Assembly (NCBI GenBank): GCA_963667005.1
Contig: OY762937.1
Span: 3,224,001 to 3,288,000, forward strand
Source: G963662605 sp963667005
GTDB lineage: Bacteria > Bacteroidota > Ignavibacteria > Ignavibacteriales > Ignavibacteriaceae
DNA: 64,000 nucleotides
Direction: 5' to 3'
Below are positions 8,125-15,836 of this stretch, one piece after another (position 1 is the stretch's first letter; every line of letters begins with the position of its first letter). A program made the position numbers and the translations under genes. The notes under the pieces were generated by a model. It did no database searches. It was not told the DNA's origin and saw nothing but the letters and a program-made list of their open reading frames with translations.

Positions 8125-11100
8125 TTATTTAATAATGGCAATTTTGCCGGTCTTTTTGTCGCTAATACCATCTACCTCAACGACGTAGAAATAAACTCCA
8201 AACGCGACTTCCAATCCTTCTTTAGAACGCAAGTCCCATTTTAAACTTCCGTCTAAAGGACTTCCGTCATTCTCCAAAGTACGAACCAAATCACCGCTAG
8301 ATGTAAATATATGTATTTGACATTTCGGAGGCAGTCCATTAAATCGTATTACTCTCTCTCCTCTACCCTTCAATCCGGATGAAGGAGCCGGCTCATATAA
8401 ATTTGTCACCACATAAGGATTGGGTACAACCTTAATATTTTTAAGCTGGCTGGAAATTAATTTAGGATCTACCGACGGCTTAGTAATTTTCATTGAAAAT
8501 TCATCCTCCGCGTTCATTGGTTTTATGAAACGCAGGATGAGTGTATCATTACCAGCAGGTTTATAGACTACCTTATAAGACGCCGTATCCGATTTGAGGA
8601 ACGAAAGGATCCAAGATAACTTAAGCTGCTTACCTGACGGAGTTAATACCGAATCCGCTAAATAAATTTTTTCAGTATTTGAAATAGTTGAATCGTTCAG
8701 CGTATTCACGAATACAAAAGGAATTTTCCTAGGATGCTCAATATCCGTTATATCCTCAATATGAAAATTGATATTTTTCGCTTTGATGTTCTTTGCCGGA
8801 AATAGCGGGTACAAATCATTAGAAGAATCGGTTTTTGTATCATTAAATATAAACGCATAATCTTTCGCCAACCGGTAATTGTATCTCGTGCTTCCGCCAA
8901 CTTGGAAACTGCTTGTACAGGTAACATTCAATAATGATTGAGTAGTATCCAAAGTATGGTGCACTCTCCATGAAGTCTCTGCAGTTTTAATACTGTCAAT
9001 CGATTGATATGTAGTATCAAATGATAAACGTACACCATCAAAAACAAGATTATCGTTTGTACGAATTAATGATGAATTGAAAACCTTATATTTTTGAGTT
9101 ATTGAATCCATCACCGAATAAGTTTTAGCCACAGGACCTAACCATAAAGTATCAGTACCATGCACTTCAGGAAGAAGTGTATCTTTGAATGTTACTAGAT
9201 AACTTGTATTAATTAACTTATACGGATCAACCACTTCATATTTCACGCCGGTAGTTGAATAGCCCGCTTTTCTTGTCAAACTTTTATCAGTTGGAATTGG
9301 TGTTAAACCTGCTGAAGGTTTAGCCGGTGTAACCGCTTTTGCATTCTTATTCCAAGAAATTTGGCCAAGTGCATTTTTAGTTATTGAGCCATCAAATTGA
9401 GATTCTTTTGGGAAAATGTCATTAGCAGCATCACCACGATCGTAAGCAGTGAGAACATAGTAATACGTAACACCATTTTTCACATCTGTGTCGACAAAGG
9501 AATTCTGTATTCCTGAGTCATTTCCCAAATACGGAGAATACCCACCATACAGGTGCCGCAGGAAATTTGATAATGGGAAATAACCGGTAATATTATCTTT
9601 TAGGTCAAATTGTTTAAAAGGTTTGTATTCTATTACTTTGCCCTGAGCGTTCGTAACCGAATATTGATCTGAAAAATCCCAGTTAGTACTCTTGTATATC
9701 CGGTATCCCTCAAAGTCCTTTTCCCTGGTTTCAGGATCAATTGATTCTTCAGAAACGTGATCCCAGTACAAGGTTACTTTCCCGTCTTCCCCAACAGCTG
9801 TTAATGTTGGCTCATCAGGTGATTTAGGGAATTTGTAATTCTTATTGTATATCTGCTGGACAATTTGCTTCGTAGTAATAACATCTTCGAGATCATCACC
9901 ATATGCAAGTGCAAGTGAGAATCGTTCTGTTTTACCGGCTGCCAATGGGAAATAACCTGAACCATAAAGGAAGTCACCGTCTTCTCCCTTAGTTGCAATA
10001 TTTTTAACAATGGTTTTCGGCACATCATAATAGCCCGGGTGGAGTCGCTTCCAAAGATCTTCATTTTCTTTAAGCTTTATATCGCTTGAAGGTACGAAAT
10101 ACTGGAACGAAGTCAAGCCAAGTTGATCAGATTCGTGAATATCTGTAGCATCGAAGTTTGGTTCACCCGGATCCGGAACATGGTTTTTTGCACCATACTT
10201 CGGATCACCGTCACCTTTGGAACCAATATCATCAAACTGCTCAATCCAGTCTCTATCGTTGTCAATGCCATCATCTCTTTTTTCATCAATCATTGGATCG
10301 GAGGAGCCTAAACCAGTTGCGTAATCAAAATGCTGAGTGGCATTTAACGTATCAATAAGTACTGTACCTTTAGGATTAGTAGCAGTAGGAGGTGAAAACT
10401 TGTACTGACGGTAATGGGTTGTATAACACTCATCTATTAGTCCATCGAGGTCATTATCTATACCGTCGAAAGAATTCGGATTAACAAGGTTAGTTTTTAC
10501 ATCATAATTACCCTCGACAAAACGCGGTTGATTTGGGCCGACGACAAATTTTGTGCCCATAGAAATCACCGTGTCAATAGTTGTGCCAACAGTTTTAACC
10601 GTACGAGTAAATGTGGCTTTATCAATGAGAACGTATGAATCGCCCTTGCTCCAGGTTGTTTTTGTTGTATCAAAATCACTTTCATTAAAAAACGGTGCAG
10701 CTGAAGGAGTATAGTTCACATTATCATGATCATTGTCAATTCCGTCTATGCCGTTTCCCGGAGATTCAAGAAATGCGTAAGCAACATAACCCACTGCGGT
10801 AGGATCCGGAGACCACTGTGGATTTGCCGAAGGCCGCACGTAATGATCAAAATCCCAGGTATAGGTGATGGATTCTCTCACATCAAAAAAAGATGCATCA
10901 TCATTCCACTCATCACCACGAATTCCGACATAAGTTCCTACCAAGACTCCGAAGACCGCTTGATCATAGGTGGTAGTACCGTCGTTTTTAATATTATATA
11001 ACCAAAACAAAACATTTTGAGCAACAGGATCACCGCCCCATTGCAAACCGCGAACTGATACCTGAATTGCATGACCACGCCTGGTTAAATCCATCGAATC

Positions 11101-11832
11101 AGGTCTAAAACCATGCTTATCAAACATTTCTTCATCGTTGTTATCATCCATCCAGAAGTAACTTTCCTGAGCAGTTGTCGTGGCTTTTAAGCCGCTGCCA
11201 AAATATCCATTCCAGTTAACCGTAGGAACTATGGTGTCACCGTTGATAACTTCCGGAGTCTCATCAAAAATAAAGGACGGTTGATCAGGCCAGCTACTCG
11301 GCCAGGTATCCATTTGATCACTCATAGCAACGCCTTTACCGGTTTGATTAATGGCCGGATTCATAAAGCCCGGAATAGGTTCAAATGTCCAGGATTTTCC
11401 ACCTGGTGAATACTTTTTCCCTGCATCACCTCTGTCAACCGGACAAACAATGACTGTATGAATAGTATCAAGTATCCCATCATAAATCGGATCTTTAACT
11501 CCATCATGATTTGTATCTACAAGCGCCGGATAATCCCTAATAGGATTTAGAACACCAACAACCGGAGACACATCACCGATGTACCCGTTGTTATCGTTCT
11601 TCCATGCACCACGTGGATATTGATCATTGACAGGCTGAGCGATTACACCGTAATTCGTAAACACAGTATGAACTTTATTGCCATTATGTATACCTGTTCT
11701 GCGATACGTGTCAGAACCTCTTGCAGTAACTCTTGTTTGAGCATTACTCTCAACGTGCAATATGCAAAGCGCTAAAAGTATCAGAGATATAAAATTTCCT
11801 TTTTTCATTGCAATTCCAGATTTTAATTTCAT
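8125..11832 (-). CDS. Large exported surface protein with fibronectin-III-like region and Asp-rich repeats
   Basis: About 1,235 residues. The signal peptide is MKKGNFISLILLALCILHVE, best read from the inner ATG at 11808; the outer ATG at 11832 overlaps the receptor stop as TAATG. Three copies of a GIDND motif followed by acidic residues occur at about residues 365, 458 and 525. They resemble calcium-binding Asp-rich repeats. A fibronectin-type-III-like segment (about residues 680-790) contains GKVTLYWDHVSEES and YYVLTAYDRGD. The C-terminus (PNPYVV, later LVRTLENDGSPLDGSLKWDLR and GVYFYVVEVDG) is a FlgD-like/type IX-related ending. It is coupled to the TonB receptor upstream and the PorV-like gene downstream. 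Substrate unknown. Confidence 0.75.
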   Translation of the reverse strand: MKLKSGIAMKKGNFISLILLALCILHVESNAQTRVTARGSDTYRRTGIHNGNKVHTVFTNYGVIAQPVNDQYPRGAWKNDNNGYIGDVSPVVGVLNPIRDYPALVDTNHDGVKDPIYDGILDTIHTVIVCPVDRGDAGKKYSPGGKSWTFEPIPGFMNPAINQTGKGVAMSDQMDTWPSSWPDQPSFIFDETPEVINGDTIVPTVNWNGYFGSGLKATTTAQESYFWMDDNNDEEMFDKHGFRPDSMDLTRRGHAIQVSVRGLQWGGDPVAQNVLFWLYNIKNDGTTTYDQAVFGVLVGTYVGIRGDEWNDDASFFDVRESITYTWDFDHYVRPSANPQWSPDPTAVGYVAYAFLESPGNGIDGIDNDHDNVNYTPSAAPFFNESDFDTTKTTWSKGDSYVLIDKATFTRTVKTVGTTIDTVISMGTKFVVGPNQPRFVEGNYDVKTNLVNPNSFDGIDNDLDGLIDECYTTHYRQYKFSPPTATNPKGTVLIDTLNATQHFDYATGLGSSDPMIDEKRDDGIDNDRDWIEQFDDIGSKGDGDPKYGAKNHVPDPGEPNFDATDIHESDQLGLTSFQYFVPSSDIKLKENEDLWKRLHPGYYDVPKTIVKNIATKGEDGDFLYGSGYFPLAAGKTERFSLALAYGDDLEDVITTKQIVQQIYNKNYKFPKSPDEPTLTAVGEDGKVTLYWDHVSEESIDPETREKDFEGYRIYKSTNWDFSDQYSVTNAQGKVIEYKPFKQFDLKDNITGYFPLSNFLRHLYGGYSPYLGNDSGIQNSFVDTDVKNGVTYYYVLTAYDRGDAANDIFPKESQFDGSITKNALGQISWNKNAKAVTPAKPSAGLTPIPTDKSLTRKAGYSTTGVKYEVVDPYKLINTSYLVTFKDTLLPEVHGTDTLWLGPVAKTYSVMDSITQKYKVFNSSLIRTNDNLVFDGVRLSFDTTYQSIDSIKTAETSWRVHHTLDTTQSLLNVTCTSSFQVGGSTRYNYRLAKDYAFIFNDTKTDSSNDLYPLFPAKNIKAKNINFHIEDITDIEHPRKIPFVFVNTLNDSTISNTEKIYLADSVLTPSGKQLKLSWILSFLKSDTASYKVVYKPAGNDTLILRFIKPMNAEDEFSMKITKPSVDPKLISSQLKNIKVVPNPYVVTNLYEPAPSSGLKGRGERVIRFNGLPPKCQIHIFTSSGDLVRTLENDGSPLDGSLKWDLRSKEGLEVAFGVYFYVVEVDGISDKKTGKIAIIK

Positions 11833-14597
11833 TAAAAGAATAATGTTGCGCCAAATTCAATGCGCCGGGGCTCTGAATAGAACGAAGGATTTCTATAGTA
11901 TTCACTTATAGAATTTACATATTCAGGTAATTTCAAGTCTCGCGCCAAATTTTCAGAAAGGGTAAAGTCAGCAGACCCACTATCACCGTACACATTAACC
12001 TGGTTTTTAATATCAAACAAATTATTTATTCTTAAAAACAAGCTCAGCCTATACGCGGAAATTTCAAAATCTTTGTAAGCCCGTAAGTCAACATTGTAGG
12101 TTGCGGGTTTGGTCTCAGTATTAATTAACAAACTTGAAAGATCTTGCGTCTGTGTTGGCGAATACGGGAAACCGCTTCCATAAGACCCGATCAGGCTAAA
12201 TCCCCAAAGATCTGGTGATGAGTAACTGAACGTTACGTTTAACGTATGTGTCTGATCCTGATCCAGCCTAATTAATTGAATTTCCGGCTCTAAACCTGCA
12301 TTTCTTTGATTATATGCTGTTGACGGATCAGAAGCGTTTCCTTTTGCTAATTGCAAAGTATAATCAATGGTTGCGGTCCAATTATTTGACAATCGTTTAT
12401 TAAGTGTAAAAATAATTCCTTTTACAAAACCAAAATCGCTATTGACTAATTGGGAATATGTTGAATTACCGGCTGTTCCGAAGATACCGATGTTGTCTGC
12501 CCTGCTGCCTGCGAGATCACGAATATCCCGGAAATAAGCAGTTAAATCAAATGAAATATCATCAGTCAATGCCTGTTGCACTCCTACCTCACCGCTCACT
12601 GTCATTTGAGGCTTAAGATCTGCATTCCCTGCCAAGCCCAGATTACCTGTCCCGGTCCCGAATTTGTATTCAGAATTTTGATATAATAATTCGAAGCTTG
12701 GTATTTGAAAAAAGTGGCCATACGAGAAATGTACAACCCCGCGATCCGTTACCGGGAATGCAACGCCTAAACGCGGACTGATCTGAAATTTGTTTGAGGC
12801 GTTTTTATACCAATATGCTCTTCGTTCTGCTAAGCTTTTAGCTATACTCACGGGATTTTTGGGGCGGTAAATATTCGGGTCTGAAGGATCGCTCAAGATT
12901 TTACCATCAGGAGAGAAATAATCAAAACGTAAACCAAGATTAATGATCATTTCATTTAATTCAATTTTATCTTGAATGTAAGCCGATATTTCTGTCGGTT
13001 TGTGGATGTAAGAATCAATATTTTGATTAAGCGTTGTATCGTTCGGATCCGGATATAAGAGTTTAACAAATGGATTCAAAATTAAAGCCGAACTCGAGCT
13101 GGAAGCATCCTGCGGAGGTGTGACGCTGAAATAGTTTAATTTATGCTGATTATACTCAATTCCAAATTTTACTTGATGAATTTTCGTAATCTGCGATGTG
13201 AGATCATATTTTACACCTAATGTAGATGTGCTTCTGTGCTGTCGATTTCTGTTGGTACCTCCCGTGTTGAAGCTTGGCATATTGGTCGGTTTCTGGCCAA
13301 ACAAATCGTCATTGGTATATCGCTCATCATTCCAACGCTCATAAACATAATGTGTGTACTTATGCGAAAAATATGATAGGTTTAACTGATAAAATGTGTT
13401 TGACCCAAGGGTATGAGTTATTCCAAGAATATTCGTAGCGCCTGCACGAAAACGCTTCAAATCGCCATCCGGATTTAATGTGTACATCTGATCATAATCC
13501 CGGTATTTAACATGATCATAGATGTAATTATAAGTCAGTTTGATTTCCGGAATAACACGATAGGTTAGTTTTCCCTGGCCATATAATTTTGTATTATCAT
13601 TTAATGGAACTACTTTTCCGTCTCCTTTACCACTCGGCAAAGCAATCAATAAATATCGATTTTCGGGAAGCTGGTCAGTGCCATTATCTATGGTAATATT
13701 CCAGGGATTATAAACTCGTTTGCCGCGATAATATCCGCCGAAATAAATAGTCCGCACATCTGCATAAAACCATAACGAATTCGGAATTATCGGGCCGCTT
13801 AATGAACCTTCTATATTCCGAATGTTGAAAGGATTAGGTTTATTAATATCTCTAAAAATATTGGTATGTGTACTATAGAAATCACCGCCATACACGTTTA
13901 TAGAACCGGAAAATTTATTATCGCCGTCCTTTGTTGCAATATTTACATACCCTGAAAGCGCTTTTCCGTATTCAGCGTTAAATGCGCCGGATACAAACTG
14001 AAGTTCCTGAATTGAATTCGCATTGACATCCACTACAGTTCCACCGTCATACACGTCGGTCATTGGAACGCCGTCAATTGCATAAACAACCTCACCTTTT
14101 CTACCACCGCGAACTTTTCCTCCAACCATACCGGCTTTTAATCCGAGTACCTGGGAAAATTCTGTTACAGGAAGTGAAGCTATTTCCTCTGCCCCGACAA
14201 TGGAGGTTGAAGCGGTTAAGTCTTTGGTTACTAACGGTTTTGTAGCAACTACAACAACTTCCTGAGTTTGTACCGCGGTTTCTCCCATGGCAAAATCAAC
14301 TTTTGCTGTAAGGTCAATTGAAACACGTACATTGGATGTAGTGTAACTTGCATAACCAATTGCTGATGCCCGTATTGAATATACACCGGGTCTTACATTT
14401 AGGATTGAATAATAACCATCTAAGTCAGTGGCAGCGCCTTGTGTTGTCCCAAGAATTACAACGTTGATACCGGGTAAGCCTTCACCGCTTACTTTATCGG
14501 TTATTCTACCAGCGATTTTTCCTGATTGTGCGTTGACTAAGATTTGAAATAAGAGAAAGGCTAAGAGCAGCTTTGTAGACTGTAGCTGTCTAATCAT
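11832..14597 (-). CDS. TonB-dependent outer-membrane receptor with carboxypeptidase-regulatory-like N-terminal domain
   Basis: About 921 residues. The signal peptide (STKLLLAFLLFQILVNAQ) is followed by a carboxypeptidase-regulatory-like domain (GKIAGRITDKVSGEGLPGIN, then ATDLDGYYSILNVRPGVYSI). Next is a plug domain (VVVVATKPLVTKDLTAS, later YAIDGVPMTD and GAFNAEYGKALSGYVNI), then a long 22-strand-type barrel ending EFGATLFF. The overall form is like SusC-family receptors, but no SusD-type lipoprotein gene is present. I start at ATG 14597 because GGAGG stands 7 bases upstream; the frame is open to a TTG at 14615. First gene of a four-gene run (to 5512). The ligand cannot be deduced. Confidence 0.85.
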   Translation of the reverse strand: MIRQLQSTKLLLAFLLFQILVNAQSGKIAGRITDKVSGEGLPGINVVILGTTQGAATDLDGYYSILNVRPGVYSIRASAIGYASYTTSNVRVSIDLTAKVDFAMGETAVQTQEVVVVATKPLVTKDLTASTSIVGAEEIASLPVTEFSQVLGLKAGMVGGKVRGGRKGEVVYAIDGVPMTDVYDGGTVVDVNANSIQELQFVSGAFNAEYGKALSGYVNIATKDGDNKFSGSINVYGGDFYSTHTNIFRDINKPNPFNIRNIEGSLSGPIIPNSLWFYADVRTIYFGGYYRGKRVYNPWNITIDNGTDQLPENRYLLIALPSGKGDGKVVPLNDNTKLYGQGKLTYRVIPEIKLTYNYIYDHVKYRDYDQMYTLNPDGDLKRFRAGATNILGITHTLGSNTFYQLNLSYFSHKYTHYVYERWNDERYTNDDLFGQKPTNMPSFNTGGTNRNRQHRSTSTLGVKYDLTSQITKIHQVKFGIEYNQHKLNYFSVTPPQDASSSSSALILNPFVKLLYPDPNDTTLNQNIDSYIHKPTEISAYIQDKIELNEMIINLGLRFDYFSPDGKILSDPSDPNIYRPKNPVSIAKSLAERRAYWYKNASNKFQISPRLGVAFPVTDRGVVHFSYGHFFQIPSFELLYQNSEYKFGTGTGNLGLAGNADLKPQMTVSGEVGVQQALTDDISFDLTAYFRDIRDLAGSRADNIGIFGTAGNSTYSQLVNSDFGFVKGIIFTLNKRLSNNWTATIDYTLQLAKGNASDPSTAYNQRNAGLEPEIQLIRLDQDQTHTLNVTFSYSSPDLWGFSLIGSYGSGFPYSPTQTQDLSSLLINTETKPATYNVDLRAYKDFEISAYRLSLFLRINNLFDIKNQVNVYGDSGSADFTLSENLARDLKLPEYVNSISEYYRNPSFYSEPRRIEFGATLFF

Positions 14598-15165
14598 CGT
14601 GCGCCTCCAAGTCAATAGAAAGTTTCTAAATTAATTCTTTAGTTAAGAATTATATTGTTAAAGTAAATTAACGACTGAAAAATTTGCATCAAAGTTAATA
14701 TGTTTTTTTATATCACGCAACAAAAAACAGGTTAAAAAACTAAAAAAAGTTTGAAAATGACATAATGGGTCGTAAAGTAAACGTTTAATTAAACGTTACT
14801 TTGGTGATATATTAACAAATAACTTAATTTCACTGTTTCCCCTCTCCTGTTAAGCAAGTACTTTCAGAAACGCATATTGATTACAGTATTGATAGCAGCG
14901 ACTCTTCCTGATGTACCAATATTAAGCACTTCGGGAAAATTCAAATATCATCTCAGTGCTGCTAATAAAAACAATCATTCGATTTCCGTATGATATATCA
15001 AATCCCGCTGCTTGTGCCCATCATCACATTATCCAAACTGCTTTGACAAGTAGCAATGATCGTCTGCGGCAGTAAAGTTATAGAAGTATTATAATATGGT
15101 AATGTGGAAAAATTGATAGCGCTGCAACTGAGTGCGTGGAGATTCGGGAAGGGTTTAAAATAAAT
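14598..15165. promoter_or_regulatory. Long AT-rich leader upstream of the TonB receptor gene
   Basis: This gene-free stretch should hold the promoter of the receptor operon. Seen directly are A-tracts at 14722-14727, 14734-14739, 14742-14748 and 14754-14757, spaced roughly one helical turn apart as in bent DNA. Upstream of these is an 18-bp perfect palindrome (14780-14797). Further upstream are possible gene remnants. I could not fix -10/-35 or Bacteroidota-type -7/-33 boxes with confidence. Confidence 0.4.
14780..14797. promoter_or_regulatory. Perfect 18-bp palindrome, candidate operator
   Basis: The sequence AACGTTTAATTAAACGTT equals its own reverse complement. The symmetry continues outward with one bulged base (AAAGTA on the left, ACTTT on the right). 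It lies about 185 bases upstream of the receptor start, behind the A-tracts. A symmetric site of this size fits a dimeric repressor or activator of LacI-like or similar type. The regulator is not identified in the window. Confidence 0.45.
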
Positions 15166-15228
15166 GATGGTACTCTTCCCGTGGCTGAAAAGAATACCAT
15201 CGTCGTCTTGGCTTAAAATTATTATCCC
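14864..15228 (-). pseudogene. Possible decayed coding remnant
   Basis: On the minus strand a frame is open from 15228 to a TGA at 14998. It has no start codon but reads plausibly protein-like (ending DNVMMGTSSGI). A second short frame ends at 14864 and reads EVLNIGTSGRVAAINTVINM before its stop. The two are in different frames with stops between them, as expected for a decayed exported-protein gene. This is weak: the first frame overlaps the hairpin element at 15166-15213, and the reading could be chance. Confidence 0.22.
15166..15213 (-). repeat. RNA-like hairpin element, copy 2
   Basis: Read on the minus strand it is AGCCAAGACGAC followed by a hairpin with 12 pairs (15190-15201 with 15166-15177), extendable by three more. 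One pair is a U-G wobble that is a mismatch on the other strand. The 12 leading bases are identical to copy 1 at 15550-15597, while the stem sequences differ but still pair. It lies after the second small membrane-protein gene and about 570 bases before the TonB receptor gene. Function unknown. Confidence 0.55.
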
Positions 15229-15254
15229 CTAATAAATAAAAGCATAGAATCATA

Positions 15255-15281
15255 CTGAGGTTCCGGAATCCGGAACCTCAG
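15255..15281. terminator. Long perfect inverted repeat after the small membrane gene
   Basis: A 27-base palindrome around a central A (CTGAGGTTCCGGA, A, TCCGGAACCTCAG) lies 10 bases past the stop of the gene ending at 15292. It would form a very stable hairpin. A clean T-run is missing on the minus strand, so it may be a weak terminator, an mRNA 3' end stabiliser, or a protein-binding site. Confidence 0.5.
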
Positions 15282-15291
15282 CATAGAAAAA

Positions 15292-15489
15292 TTATCTTAA
15301 TAAGTCTGCCATTAAAGTCATCAGACCCAAGAATGAACTAAATGCAACAATCGCTGCTACTGAGAAAACGACTTTTTCAGTGACCTTTTTTTGTGCTTTG
15401 TTCTTTATGAATTCATCATCGTATTCTGGATCGCGAAGATAATCACCGTGTGATATAGTCCATCCATTAATCAATGTTTTTTCACTCAT
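15292..15489 (-). CDS. Small single-pass membrane protein, WT-x3-GDY family (paralog B)
   Basis: A 65-residue protein beginning MSEKTLINGW. It has a charged N-terminal half with INGWTISHGDYLRDPEYDD, a Lys-rich helix, and one membrane segment (VVFSVAAIVAFSSFLGLMTL). I start it at ATG 15489, where AAGGA stands about 8 bases upstream. The frame stays open to 15558, but that part lies inside the hairpin element and is probably untranslated. It is clearly related to the gene at 15610-15804: both have Trp-Thr, three residues, Gly-Asp-Tyr, an acidic patch, then a C-terminal membrane helix. Function not recognised. Confidence 0.6.
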   Translation of the reverse strand: MSEKTLINGWTISHGDYLRDPEYDDEFIKNKAQKKVTEKVVFSVAAIVAFSSFLGLMTLMADLLR

Positions 15490-15549
15490 GAATTTTTCCT
15501 TGTAATTTTCAATTTTTATATTCTTGTCAATACTTGCTTTGCGTTTTAC

Positions 15550-15597
15550 CGATAGCACTCTCCCCGGGATGGGGAGAATACTATCGTCGTCTTGGCT
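15550..15597 (-). repeat. RNA-like hairpin element, copy 1
   Basis: On the minus strand, AGCCAAGACGAC leads into a 16-pair stem (15571-15586 with 15550-15565) closed by a 5-base loop. Two pairs are U-G wobbles that would be mismatches on the plus strand, so the structure is better as minus-strand RNA. It begins 12 bases after the stop of the small gene ending at 15610 and ends about 60 bases before the start of the next. It could act as a leader structure, attenuator or processing site between the two paralogs. Confidence 0.55.
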
Positions 15598-15609
15598 ATA
15601 AGGGCAAAA

Positions 15610-15804
15610 TTATATTTTCGTCATCCATTCAAGTAGAACTACGAGAACGCCAACGCCAGTTATGGCAAAAAAGAGTTTGATCCGGTTTTCGAAAGATCTT
15701 ACATCTTTCCGGGCATTACGAAATTTCGATTCATAGTCAGTTTCCTCACTATGACGATAATCGCCTTTGCCAACCGTCCATTCTTTCATTCCATTCGCCG
15801 TCAT
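15610..15804 (-). CDS. Small single-pass membrane protein, WT-x3-GDY family (paralog A)
   Basis: A 64-residue protein: MTANGMKEWTVGKGDY, an acidic and Ser-rich patch (RHSEETDYESKF), a basic helix (RNARKDVRSFENRIK) and a C-terminal membrane segment (LFFAITGVGVLVVLLEWM). An AGGA sequence stands 9 bases before ATG 15804. It lies 32 bases after the sorting-domain protein gene and upstream of paralog B, so all three may share one transcript. Similarity to paralog B in order of features and the W-T-x3-G-D-Y motif supports it being a real gene. No known function. Confidence 0.6.
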   Translation of the reverse strand: MTANGMKEWTVGKGDYRHSEETDYESKFRNARKDVRSFENRIKLFFAITGVGVLVVLLEWMTKI

Positions 15805-15836
15805 ATCAAATTCCTACGCAAATCTCATATAAACAA

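Noticed and set aside
15490..15558. N-terminal extension of the small membrane protein B.
   Set aside because: The extension falls partly in the hairpin element, whereas ATG 15489 has a good ribosome site and gives a length matching its paralog.
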